NCBI GenBank assembly: GCA_030789695.1
Contig: CM061139.1
Coordinates: 101,540,037-101,604,036, forward strand
Length of the DNA stretch: 64,000 nucleotides
Direction: 5' to 3'
Origin: Scilla litardierei
Lineage: Eukaryota > Streptophyta > Magnoliopsida > Asparagales > Asparagaceae
The notes below the pieces were generated by a model. It made no database searches, was not told the DNA's origin, and saw nothing but the letters and a program-made list of their open reading frames with translations. This document shows, piece after piece, positions 1 to 11,600 of this stretch (position 1 is the first letter of the stretch; each line of letters starts with the position of its first letter). Position numbers and translations under genes: made by a program.

Positions 1-108
1 ACAGTAGCAGCCCCATTTATATGTTTCTCAAATCCACAAAACAGTTTAGGCAAAAACCCTTTTGGAATCCGTGAGAAAAAACTCAACGGATAGAAATTGA
101 ACTCGCAA

Positions 109-760
109 CAGTCGACTGTTGAAGAAACCTTAGTCGACTGTTGCACAGTCAGCAAGGGTAGGTAAGAATTCTTAACGGTAACTTACCACGTGGACAGTCG
201 ACTAATGAAGCAAACACAGTCGACTGTTGAACCAACAGGCGACTGTAATTACTTATATAGGCGATTGGCCGAAAGAATGGTAAGTTGAAGAAATCTGGAA
301 ATCTTGTAAGAGAACATGACAGACGACTGATGAGGACAATACAGTCGACTGTTAATCAGAACAGGCGATGGTAAATCCGTATACAGACGACTGTCAAATA
401 CCCTGAGAATTTCCAGAGCGTTGAGTCAATAAATTGGCTCACAGACAGACGACTGTTGCAGCATACACAGTCGACTGATCCAATGGACAGTCGACTTTAT
501 ATTCAATATTAGTCGACTGGCCGTAAAAGTCAGATCAACAAAGTTTGGGCAAACGATAGACATGCGACTAATTTACAAAACACAGTCGACTGTCACTAGG
601 ACATGCGCCTGTGAATCGTTCATCAGTTGCATGTGCGAAATAAACATAAAGGCCCAAAACTAGATTGCAAAAGTGTGTGCGTAACAAGCGACTGTAGAAC
701 AAAACACAATCGACTGTTTTTGAGACAGACTACTGTAAAATGTTCAGCAGTCGACTGTTA
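109..760. repeat. Interspersed palindromic minisatellite, core AGTCGACT
   Basis: About ten exact copies of the 8-bp palindrome AGTCGACT, often extended to the 12-bp palindrome ACAGTCGACTGT, are scattered at irregular spacings of roughly 15-100 bp. About as many degenerate copies (GGCGACTGT, AGACGACTG) lie between them. The stretch is non-coding. Related 'GACTATC/GTCGACT' words occur in the copia element at 38930-39030 and 42110-42160, so this may be the untranslated or LTR part of a SIRE-like copia element. That link is inference. Confidence 0.6.
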
Positions 761-1080
761 TAAACAATCCAAGCACAATCACTAAGAAATGAATTGGGGT
801 CTAAGGACAATTGATCTAATGATGTCCTAAGACTGAAATGAAGATGTGTGTGAGTGCTCCATCAAAGTTCTACTTCTAAGCTACATACTAGAAGAGATAA
901 AAGAAATTTACATTCACGAATTCTCTCTTCTATCCATCGCATGAGCTTGAAGTCTTCATGGAGCTTCAATCACCATTCACGATCATCCAATCCATTTCAT
1001 TTGCTTCAATGAACTTTGAGAGTCATCCATTGCTAGTAGATCTTCATAAATAGCTTAGGCAATGGATTAACTGCAAAATA
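761..1080. other. Non-coding, possibly retrotransposon-derived
   Basis: No open reading frame of note and no RNA gene. The sequence is AT-rich with short pyrimidine tracts and reads like untranslated or LTR sequence next to the palindromic minisatellite. I see no terminal repeats, so it is left unassigned. Confidence 0.3.
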
Positions 1081-2553
1081 GGGGATCAGTCACAAGTATT
1101 TATGTTTTCTCATCATTAACACCAAGTAGGAAGAAGTCCAATACTCAACATGAAACACTGGAATTGTTGGTTCACATTTTTATCATTGATATATCAATCA
1201 TTGCTCTCTCTTCATTCATACATGTTCACAGTTTTAGCATAATAAAACACAGTTTTATCATTGTGCTTTTCCTGGAACTTTGAGTAATACATGTTCCTAT
1301 GTGACATGCTATGTTTGCCTAGTCTATATTCTGCATCTCCAGTTCAGTTAAAGGTGTTTGTATTGTGTTGGTTCATTGCAGATTATTTTGGCTTATTTCC
1401 ATGTATCAGATTGTCATAAAAACCCAGGAATTTTCTTGTGTTTGGATTATTTTGGCTCTTGGTTTGTGATACATGATATTTTAGAGTTATTCTCTCTCTG
1501 AGTGTCTGATACATGACATGCTATGTTTGCATAGTGTCTATCTATATCATTCATACATGTTGTGTTTCAGTTCAAGGTGTATTTTGTGCTACCTGAAAGA
1601 TGGGCTGAGTGCTATCAGATTATTTTGGCCCTTAGTTTGTGATACATGACATTTCGTTTTATATTCTTTATTAGTTTGTGATACATGACATGCTATGTTT
1701 GCCATATGCTGTTTACATGTTCCCAGAATTTCCCTTGCTTGCATACTTTGATGAAATCTGCAGGCAGTTTTTTTCGTTGCCTTTTACTGTATATGGTTTT
1801 CTTTGAGTTGGTCATTGCCTAATGATGAAAAAATTTAATTGAGGTCATGGTTCCTTTATATTACCCATTCCGTGGAAGGCTGGCTTGAGGGCTCATCTAA
1901 TCCCCCTCAAAGTTGCATGATTTCCTATTGCTGCAACTCTTACTTTGATACCTATTGCTTTAGAAATTCAATTCCAGTCAAGTCCACTGTGTATCTGTGA
2001 TACATAATGCATTGCAGATTATTGTGATTCTCGCATTTGTTACTACTTGCTTTCTGGGATGCATTCTTCCATTATTGATACTGTGAATACTTCAATTTGA
2101 GAAACACTTTGGGAAAAATCCGAAATTTTCTCCTTCCATGCTATATTTGCAATTTTATGCTTAGCTCTGTCATTCAGGAATGATGGCTCCCTTTTTATCT
2201 GAATTGCATGACTTGTGTTCCATTTCGACACTATTTTATATCATGTTAACTTGGGTAGGAATTGAGGGAGCAACTGCCAACAACCACGTTTGGAAAATGA
2301 TATATCATCTTTTTCTGAGGGCTATTTATTGATCAAAATGATGTGTTTATTGTAATATTGGGCTTTTGAGTTTTCTATGCTACCGTGTTTGCTTTTTTGT
2401 GACTGCTTATTTTTGCTAGCTGGTGTCTCCATCCGGGTTTTGATTTCTCTAAGTAGGTACGCATTTTAAACCAAGTTTTCTCCATTTACATATCTTTTCT
2501 TTCAATATAATTATTCTTTAATTGTGTTTCTTTGTTTGGTTGTATAGGTACAT
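1081..2553 (+). other. Upstream region of the GRF-type gene, with a degenerate direct repeat
   Basis: AT-rich and non-coding. Between about 1300 and 1710 the phrase GATACATGACATGCTATG recurs in full or in part about five times (near 1308, 1467, 1507, 1635 and 1678). A splice-acceptor-like stretch (T-rich, ending TGTATAG) lies just before the ATG at 2554, so this could be a promoter plus a 5' UTR intron. No TATA box was singled out. Confidence 0.35.
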
Positions 2554-3033
2554 ATGAGTTACAGATCGAGCGGTTCAAGTCGGTCTCGACCACAGGATCC
2601 GCCACATTATGAGTTGGAGTCAGATGATACTGATTGCAGGCATTGCCACTGTGGTCAGCTTGTGCCCAGGCGGACTTCATGGACAAGGAGCGACCCAGGC
2701 AGACGATTCTGGAGTTGTACTTCTAAAGTGAACAGATGCAAGTTCTTCGACTGGAAGGACCCGCCGCACAGTGAGTGGTCCACTTATGTTATCCATCATT
2801 TAATGGATGCTGCTAAACGAGGGCCTAGAGCAGAAATAGCTTCGAGCTCGCTTTCTGAGAGTAGGTTGGTGGAGCTAGTTGGGCGGGTGGAGACGGGGGT
2901 AGGCCATTTTGAGAGAAACAAGGATAAACTGGATACCATCTTATCCGTTCTTGTATCAATTAATTTTGTTTTGGGGTCTTTCTGTGTGGTACTTGTTATT
3001 ATGTTACTAATGTTGTACAATAAGTTCGATTGA
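2554..3033 (+). CDS. Small GRF-type zinc-finger protein with C-terminal membrane anchor
   Basis: A 159-residue ORF. After a Ser/Arg/Pro-rich start (1-20) comes a GRF-type zinc finger at about residues 28-68. It has C31-H-C33-G, then a G49-R-R-F-W segment, C55 and C62 followed by KFFDW, which is the order of ligands and the Gly-Arg-Phe signature that name the family. Residues about 127-156 form one strongly hydrophobic helix near the C-terminus, so the protein is probably tail-anchored with the finger facing the cytosol or nucleoplasm. GRF fingers elsewhere (topoisomerase 3-alpha, APE2, NEIL3) bind nucleic acid; what the small plant membrane versions do is not known to me. The start is the first ATG after an acceptor-like TGTATAG. 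The gene lies 0.6 kb inside the end of a PIF/Harbinger-like element, so it may be element-borne rather than a host gene. The reading frame is intact. Ten codons follow the last hydrophobic stretch or fewer, as expected for a tail anchor. Confidence 0.7.
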   Translation: MSYRSSGSSRSRPQDPPHYELESDDTDCRHCHCGQLVPRRTSWTRSDPGRRFWSCTSKVNRCKFFDWKDPPHSEWSTYVIHHLMDAAKRGPRAEIASSSLSESRLVELVGRVETGVGHFERNKDKLDTILSVLVSINFVLGSFCVVLVIMLLMLYNKFD

Positions 3034-3375
3034 TGTGCGTTGCGGACTTTTTTGTATAATTACTATGGGTTTTTTGAAGGCCTTGTATATTTGGATATCT
3101 ATAATTTATTTAGTTCAGTTTGGTTTCTGTGATATCTATCTGCTCTATGTTGCAAGCTGGATCGTGCTTTCAATTTCTATCTCTCAGTGGCATGCCGCTA
3201 TATCAGTGTTAATTTTTTATATAAAATTTCAATTTTTGTGTATCATTTGAAATTTCAATATATTGTACGTTGTCTTCCGTTTGTATATCATGTAAAAAGT
3301 CAAATTTTTTCAAATACATTTCATTCCGGTATTTCCTCGGAGTATTGCTGTATTTGGTTTTTGCATAGGAATTGC
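3034..3375 (+). other. 3' flank of the GRF-type gene
   Basis: AT-rich with short runs such as AAATTTCAAT repeated. The ORFs here are chance openings with no recognisable domain. It probably holds the 3' UTR of the gene ending at 3033. Confidence 0.35.
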
Positions 3376-3645
3376 TAGTGTCAAAAAATACCCCAAAATG
3401 ATCTCATTTTATTTAGGAGGTTAACCTTACCTAGGTTCACCACACCCTACATTCCAACTTTCCACCTCCTACTTTCTTTAACCAAAAGAACACACTACAC
3501 GGAGTGGGACCCACCTCAACTTTCCAACTCCACAATCCAACCCCACTTTCCTACAAAAGAACACACTACACATCAACTTCTCTCTCATCAGATTCAACAC
3601 TCCCTCAACTTTCCCATTTTAACTTTCCTACAAAAGAACAGGCCC
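3376..3645. mobile_element. Right terminus of a PIF/Harbinger-like DNA transposon
   Basis: The segment ends CAAAAGAACAGGCCC and is followed by TTA (3646-3648). Read inward, the end is GGGCCTGTTCTTTTG, the G/C-rich start typical of PIF/Harbinger/Tourist elements, which duplicate TTA or TAA. The words TTCCTACAAAAGAACA and CCAAAAGAACACACTACAC recur at about 3470, 3545 and 3622 as subterminal repeats. The sequence 3420-3645 is, in reverse complement, homologous to the left part of the MITE at 13598-14111. The related LTR at 8700-11841 has the uninterrupted empty site (AAGTTAAAG at 9958-9966). The matching left end is not in the window, so 1-3645 is probably all inside this element. Confidence 0.7.
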
Positions 3646-3648
3646 TTA

Positions 3649-5486
3649 AAGGGAGTAAGAGACTTTGTGTCAGGTTAATAAAGAATCAAAAGAATAAAAA
3701 AAGAGAGAGAGGAAGTTAGAGTTATACATATTAGATTGTTAGAGTGGGTGCAGAGCCTTAACAAAGGGTATTAGTATAATGTTAACATGATAACCCTTGA
3801 AAAGAAATTGTATTAAAATTGTTAGAGTAAGTGTGTAGTAGGTGCACTATTAAACATGTTGATTAACCCTATAATTAACTAATATTAGGTTAGTGTTAAT
3901 CAGATTGTTAAAATTAATTGACTAGCTAGTATTAAATTTTAGCAGCTTGTTGCTAGATAAATCAGAATAAAATGAGGCGTATCATGTTAGTGAAACACAT
4001 ATGAACATCACCCTAGCCAGAGAACCCAGTAAAATTAGACGAACCCACTTTAAGGATTAACTTGATATTTTGACTATCTCGCAATATATCTAATTTAGTG
4101 ATTTGTTTAACCAAAACAGAGAACCGGACACACCAACACGTAGTACCCGTCAAGACGAACCCAACGGCACCAAAATCACCGAAAACATGCAAGTATGCAA
4201 TTTATATTAAATTTCTGAATGTAGATGCTCATTTGGTCTATTGCATGTAAAGTTGCATAACTCAAAACATGCGCATGAAATGACACGTGAAATCACGTTC
4301 ATGACATCCGTGACTAAAAATGTGATTCAACGGCATAAAATTTGATATACCCTAGTTTAGAACGAATGCATGTAAAGTTAAATTTCTGTATCATAATCGT
4401 TAAACTCTCATGTTCACCTTTTTGTTAAAATATTGAGAATGCTGTTTCGACACTCTTGTAATTCTGGAAAATGCTGCAAAAGAATAGATGATGATGTTCT
4501 TTAATTGCTGCATGTCATGAAATAATTAACTAGCATGAGACATCGTGAAATCGTGCGGCTCGAAGGCGAAATCGTGATTTTCGTGATGTCATGTGAGTTG
4601 ACAAATTCGTGCTTGCAATTCGTGAACTAGGCTGGCTCGTGTTCCAGCACATTTTAGGGTGGGGTTAGGGTTGAGCAACTACTAGGCGTATGAAAGGGTA
4701 CTGTCTTCAAGGGCACCACCCGTATGCGGTGGGTTAGCACCAATCACAGTAAGCCCCCGTGTGAAGAAGGAACTCACTCATCACGACCTAAAGGCGAGAA
4801 CCCTATGTATGATAGAAAGCATTGCATTGTAATTGTAATCATCATTGTCACTTGCTCGCACATCAGGGATGCCATGTTTATAGTGCTTGTTTTTAATTCG
4901 TTAAAACTGCCATGTCATAACTGCTCACCTTACGTGTTAAACTGCTTAGAACTGCATGCTAGGAGTATTTTACTTTATTACATTATTTTTAATCAGCATG
5001 TTTAAACTTGTTCTCGTTATCTTGTTTAATTTATAAATGCTTCTTAAATTCAGTATAAAATTTGTATACCTTGCCTTGGGTTCTAACCTCTACTTGCAGA
5101 CCCTTGCTGACATACATTCACGTTTTGGATGTATGTCAGATTCAGAGCTATAGAGCCAGGAGGACTAGTTGTGAGAGCTGAACCAGTGGGCCAAGAAATG
5201 TGACTAGTGAACCTTCATTGTATTTCTTTCATTTGTTGTACAGGTCATAAGATCCACTCTCCTTTTCCCCATTGTTGTAATCCCATTGAGACGTATGAGA
5301 TTGTAATAATGTTTTATTTATCTGCATTGTTTTTGAGTAAATGCAAGCAAGAACCTGTGGTTTTCACACAGGCGCTTATTGTGTTAAGTCAAGGAGGAAA
5401 GAAAAGCAAAAGTACATCGTCCTTACTTGCACAAGCGGGCCCGTTCGTGTCCTCTCTCTCAAGCCTAATAGGAAGGGGGCGTGACA
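3649..5486 (+). repeat. 5' LTR (partial) of the LARD
   Basis: Matches 9964-11841 over its whole length with scattered substitutions and small indels, and ends GGGGGCGTGACA. It carries only one copy of the 41-bp unit that is doubled near the end of the 3' LTR. The first 1.26 kb of this LTR is absent, being displaced to the left of the inserted Harbinger-like element. Confidence 0.7.
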
Positions 5487-5512
5487 GGTTTCAGTGGCGG
5501 CCCATGCAGGTC
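5487..5512 (+). promoter_or_regulatory. Putative primer-binding region of the LARD
   Basis: Directly after the LTR end comes GGTTTCAGTGGCGGCCCATG. It resembles the initiator-Met primer site TGGTATCAGAGC only weakly. It shares GTGGC and GGCCCATGCA with the sequence directly inside the LTR of the minus-strand gypsy element at 62285, so the two may use the same primer tRNA. Confidence 0.3.
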
Positions 5513-8500
5513 AATGCTCATGCCAAATACTCTAAAACAGCATGGATAATATTACAATCTTAACTCTCAAACAACACCTCCCCTAGAATCTTCTTCCCCG
5601 ATCAAATTCATTAGAACATCCTAGTCCTAAGATCCCTGATCCTTAGTTAACCAAATCAGTATATCCTTGATTTTAATCTCCCTTCATTTTTACATTCCAC
5701 TTTATGACCTTAGGAATCCATCGTAGCTTTTCACTAGTCATTTCCTACCGGTACTCGCATTTGATCACCCTACTCTAATCATTGCTCTCGATCCACGTGA
5801 TCTTCCTGACTTTGTCCTTTTGAATCATCCACATTACTATACTGATTCTACTTTCGCTAATAATCTCATTCGTCGATAATCCCAGTAATCTTCGATATGA
5901 ATAAAACCATACAATTGATAAAGACTTAAATAAAAGTCATTAACAAAACCTAAAATTTTGAAATTTTAGGGTTTAACTAGTTAATGTGATTAAGTAGTTG
6001 GTATATATATCTTATAAAAAAACCTTTGTTGATGGCACACATATAAATGATAAGCTTCCTTCAATGGACCATGATCCGGCCAATGTGCTTGGCTAAGTTT
6101 GTTGGATCACCCTAGTTAGACTGGGGAGTCAGTGATCCTAGCTTAGTCACTTCCCTGGCTGTGTCCGCTGGACCGCAAGGATGTAAATCATGATTATGTA
6201 ACGCCTTCGACCGTCTTCACTATCAACCTTCCTTTAACTTGATTGACCTACTTAGAATCTTTCTATTTTTAGTACGCTTGCATTCTAGCTACGGAGAGTA
6301 GCGTTCGAATCTTCGATCATCAGAAGTTTGAGTTCGACAACTGAAGCCGATCGAAAGGACGCTCAGAAGTATTCGAGGATGGTACTTGAGAATTTAGGAC
6401 GAGACAAACGTGATGGGCATGTGTAGGCTGTTGCATTTTTGCATCCTTCTTGAACTCGTATTTCTTTTCTGACCCTACTTTCATCTTGTACCCGATTTTT
6501 CCATGTGTTTGTATTCTTTCCCGCCTACCACCCTCCCCCCTCATTATTGCCTTTTGTCCTTATCCTCTCCTTGAACCCCATTCCCGCCTAACCTACCCTA
6601 CCCTATCATGACTTTCGGCACCCCTTTTAAACCCTTACCCCCACTTTTTCCCCTTTTTTAAACCCCTCCTCTTCTTCCTCATCAAGACACCCTACGGCTT
6701 CTCCTTCTCCCCGATACCACCCTCTCCCTCACCTTGCCTCCCTCTCGGCGAGACCAACCCATCTTGCCTCGAGCTCCTTCGGCCTCACCCGAAGCTCCAC
6801 CCCATCCCGGAAGCCCCTGCCACATTGCACAGTCGCATCCGTCGTACCTCGTCGCCTTGGATCGACAGCTGCTGATGGCCCATCAACGACTTTGGGGATT
6901 GTTGGGCTTGGCGACAGCCCTCACTGTCACCCTCGTTGTTGCCGTGTGGTTGAGTTCTTTGGAATTCATCGTTCTTGGTATTCTTTAGATCTCCTTTTTC
7001 TGGTTCTTCCCCCTTGAGCTGTCCCGCTTCGATTCCTTCTTAGGGCCGCTCCTTCGTGTTTGTGGGTTCGTGAGTTTTTGGTCGCTGAATTGTTTAGGGC
7101 TGATGGTGATAACCGTAGATGTCGACCAATGGTATTGGAAAGGAGTATCATTGGGGATGAGTATCGGCTTGCTTTTGGCCTTAGGTGTTGAAATTGGATG
7201 CCAGTCTTGTGCTCGGATTTGGGAGACAGCTATGTTGCTAGCTTATTGTTGGATGTTGTGGAGATTGCTGAAAGTAGTGGTAGCAATGATCTTGATCCTT
7301 GAGAGTTGGCCTTATATCTGCCTTTTGGTGTCGTTCTGGGTATTGGCTTGTAATTGGGTAGCATGGCAGATGATGTCTTTTGTGCTCAGCTGGTTAAGTT
7401 GTAACAGGCGGATGCATTTGGATTCGTCCTCACGCTTTTGTATGTGATGGCAATGATTTACATGATTAAGACCCAGTAGTCATCCTTGACAGGAATTGAA
7501 ATTTTAAACTTTATGTTCTTCCTTTTTATGTAGTTTATATATAGCTTGCTACTGACCTATCACCTCAGGTTCCAAGTTCGAACATGTGTCATTATCATAA
7601 TAGCTATCATTTTCATGTAATGCCATTATCTCATATTTTGGCTACTTGATAGATCGGAAGTAACTATGGTGATGAAGATACTAGAAACGATGCGTTATGG
7701 ATAGTTATGTGGATTGATTAAAATTGTTTAGAACAAGATACAATGGAAAATGGCAAGATGTGATGTAGTAGTTTGTTAAGTATGGTGAATAAATTTATGA
7801 GTTGTCACAAGGAAGGATGTGTTGGGAGCAGGACAATTATTGAAGGTAAATAGTGATGTATACTAGGCGTATTTGTAATGGTCGTCATACATTAGTAACT
7901 GGTGTATCATCATTATATTGATTGCTTGATGTAAGGATAAGATTGAGTTGGTAGATGTCACAATTGTAGTGTTACCAGTTAGGTTATGCAATGGACAATG
8001 TGATGATGCGTAATGGATAAGATCACTTAGGAGAATAAATAATTTTGGAGAATTTGGCTACAGAGGAACTATACATTAGAGATTTCACAGGAAATGTTAC
8101 TGCTTTAATGTCAATAATAAGTGCAGGGTGAAGAAATTTGCAAATGGTATTGTTTGAGGATATTTAGTGTTTACCTTCAAAGGTTATTTTGTACAAAGTA
8201 TTGATTATTTTGAAGCGAGAACTTTGAGTTAGAATTCGAACGATAAGGTCGGATCTGTAGCTAAATTTTATGATATGCTTATAATTGTAACAAGATTCGG
8301 TGGTGAGACGAGTAGTTGAGGAATACTTGATTGAGATTACAGGTTTAGCGTGCATTATGTTAGAATATGGGAGTTGCAGTTGTAAGTATATATATACGCA
8401 CATTGTTATTATTCACTCACCCTTATCCCTGCACATCGTGGGTAGTCGTCACTAGCCATATTTGCTTGCCCACTAATGGTTAAGGCCATCGGTGGTGTAT

Positions 8501-8683
8501 AGTCGTCCAACCCCCCTTTCGAAACTTAATCTTAACCTCGTCACCTGTATCACTTCCTGGCTGATTTTCATTGCTTCGTCTTGTAATATTTCAGATCATG
8601 ATTTACCTCGTAGAAACACGATGAGATGCATACATATTATCGGCATGAACTCAAATCCGAAGAAATTCCGAGGACGGAATTAT
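5513..8683 (+). other. Internal region of the LARD, no coding capacity seen
   Basis: About 3.2 kb. 5513-6500 is AT-rich non-coding. 6500-6960 is C-rich, like the leader segments inside the LTRs of this window. 6960-8440 has only short ORFs with no domain I recognise. The last codons before the 3' LTR (about 8650-8700) read FRGRN..KVGRM, which resembles the C-terminal tail of plant gypsy polyproteins; this would be the only remnant of pol. Confidence 0.5.
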
Positions 8684-8699
8684 TTTAAAGTTGGTAGGA
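8684..8699 (+). promoter_or_regulatory. Polypurine-tract region of the LARD
   Basis: TTAAAGTTGGTAGGA lies immediately before the LTR start TGTGACGG. The same position in the minus-strand gypsy elements reads TAAGGAGGGTAGGA, so this is the degenerate plus-strand priming site. Confidence 0.45.
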
Positions 8700-11600
8700 T
8701 GTGACGGCCCGTCCCCATTACTACACGTATTTTAGTATAAATACATTCAAAAACATTTTTAAATAATAAGATATTTAAACTAATTTAGTTTTTACTATTA
8801 TTAAAACGGCTTTTTATATTCAGTAATCACTTTTACTAACCACGTTTACATTTTTCCATCTACGGAATATTTTTACTAATTAGTTTTAATATCTACTAAT
8901 GACTTTACCAATTACCAATTACATTAAGAAATTACTTTTACCATTCACCATGTAATCTTTACCAATTATTTTTCTTTAACTTACTACTCAACTTTAGTAA
9001 TTATTTTTACCATTTACTATATAACCCTTATAGAATATACTCACTAATCATTTTTAACTAATTACTCTTACTACTGACCATTTCCTAGTTATTAATTACC
9101 AGTTACATCCATCCCTGATTAATCTTGAATCTAACCCCCCTTCATGTCACCTCCTTTGGCAGGTGAGATCCAACACTCTCTGTTCTTCTCTCCCCACATC
9201 CAGTTCCCTCCCTTTCAATTTGCCCCCATCCAGTGTTGTATTTCAACAGCAGCATCGAATGCTGCCGACAACAACCTCTCCCTGCAAACCCTCCTCCTTT
9301 CCTGCAATTTTCCTCTTCTCTTGCAAACAAAACAAACCAGATACAACCCACAAAAAAAAATCAGCCCGTCCCAAAATCATGTTTCCCTACAAATTTCTCC
9401 AAGCCAAGAATCACGACAGAAATTTTAAGACGCTGAAATCAATTTCAGTTCTTGCAAAACCCATTCCCAGATTCCACAAGAAATCAAACTCAAACAACCC
9501 AATCTGAAATTGAAATCTCAGATTCAAAAACCCCCCCAAAACAACTTTCAAATCCTCCATCTCCTTCCCTTCTTCCTCCTCCCTCACCCTAGGCCGGCAC
9601 CACCCTCCTCACGCTCGCCTGAAAACACGCCGCCGTCGTCGCCTAGGAGCCTGCGCACGCCGCTACCGTCGGCAGACCACCGAACCGCCGGAGAAGCCCC
9701 GCTGTCGCCGCCCTGTGTCGTCGGCCAGTGCCTCCTCTCGCGAGCGTGAACCCCAGCCCCCGTGCGTAAGCCTCCTTGCCTACAAACGTTGAAACAAAAA
9801 AAAGAGAAAAAGTAAAAGGCAGAAGGAGTAAAGGAGAAGGAAGGGAGACAAAGATTATTAAAGGTGGAGGTTTCATGAATAAAGAATGAATAAGAGAGTT
9901 CACCCAATTAAAAGAATTAAGAGAGAAAGAGACAAATGAGAGAGGGATGTGTCAGCCAAGTTAAAGGGAGTAAGAGACTTTGTGTCAGGTGAATAGAGAA
10001 TCAGAAGAATAAAAAAGAGAGAGAGGAAGTTAGAGTTATACATATTAAATTGTTAGAGTGGGTGCAGAGCCTTAACAAAGGGTATTAGTATAATGTTAAC
10101 ATGATAACCTTTGAAAAGAAATTGTATTAAAATTGTTAGAGTAAGTGTGTAGTAGGTGCACTATTAAACATGGTGATTAACCCTATAATTAACTAATATT
10201 AGGTTAGTGTTAATCAGATTGTTAATATTAATTGACTAGCTAGTATTAAATTTTAGCAGCTTGTTGCTAGATAAATCAGAATAAAATGAGGCGTATCATG
10301 TTAGTGAAACACATATGAACATCACCCTAGCCAGAGAACCCAGTAAAATTAGACGAACCCACTTTAAGGATTAACTTGATATTTTGACTATCTCGCAATA
10401 TATCTAATTTAGTGATTTGTTTAACCAAAACAGAGAACCGGACACACCAACACGTAGTACTCGTGAAGACGAACCCAACGGCACCAAAATCACCGAAAAC
10501 ATGCAAGTATGCAATTTATATTAAATTTCTGAATGTAGAAGCTCATTTGGTCTATTGCATGTAAAGTTGCATAACTCAAAACATGCGCATGAAATGACAC
10601 GTGAAATCACGTTCATGACATCCGTGACTAAAAATGTGATTCAACGGCATAAAATTTGATACACCCTAGTTTAGAACGAATGCATGTAAAGTTAACTTTC
10701 TGTATCATAATTGTTAAACTCTCATGTTCACCTTTTTGTTAAAATATTGAGAATGCTGTTTCGACACTCTTGTAATTCTGGAAAATGCTGCAAAAGAATA
10801 GATGATGATGTTCTTTAATTGCTGCATGTCATGAAATAATTAACTAGCATGAGACATCGTGAAATCGTGCGGCTCGAAGGCGAAATCGTGATTTTCGTGA
10901 TGTCATGTGAGTTGAAAAATTCGTGCTTGCAATTCGTGAACTAGGCTGGCTCGTGTTCCAGCACATTTTAGGGTGGGGTTAGGGTTGAGCGACTACTAGG
11001 CGTATGAAAGGGTATTGTCTTCAAGGGCACCACCCGTATGCGGTGGGTTAGCACCAATCACAGTAAGCCCCCGTGTGAAGAAGGAACTCACTCATCATAA
11101 CCTAAAGGCGAGAACCCTATGTATGATAGAAAGCATTGCATTGTAATTGTAATCATCATTGTCACTTGCTCGCACATCAGGGATGACATGTTTATAGTGC
11201 TTGTTTTTAATTTGTTAAAACTGCCATGTCATAACTGCTCACCTTACGTGTTAAACTGCTTAGAACTACATGCTAGGAGTATTTTACTTTATTTCATTGT
11301 TTTTATCAGCATGTATAAACTTATTCTCGGTATCTCGTTTAATTTATAAATGCTTCTTAAATTCAGTATAAAATTTGTATACATTGCCTTAGGTTCTAAC
11401 CTCTACTTGCAGACCCTTGCTGACATACATTCACGTTTTGGATGTATGTCAGATTCCGAGCTTTAGAGCCAGGAGGACTAGTTGTGATAGCTGAACCAGT
11501 GGGCCTAGAAATGTGACTAATGAACCTTCATTGTATTTCTTTCATTTGTTGTGCGGGTCATAAGACCCACTCTCCTTTTCCCCATTGTTGTAATTCCATT

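Noticed and set aside
109..760. CRISPR-like array of short palindromic repeats
   Set aside because: Repeats are only 8-12 bp, degenerate, irregularly spaced, with no cas genes, in plant nuclear DNA full of retrotransposons.
7070..7447. 125-residue hydrophobic ORF in the LARD interior
   Set aside because: Trp/Leu/Cys-rich without helix spacing, no upstream context, no domain; likely a chance opening.
9140..9907. Proline-rich and other ORFs (for example 9510-9749 plus, 9584-9907 minus)
   Set aside because: They lie in the C-rich block of the LARD LTR, overlap on both strands and have no recognisable domain; composition explains them.
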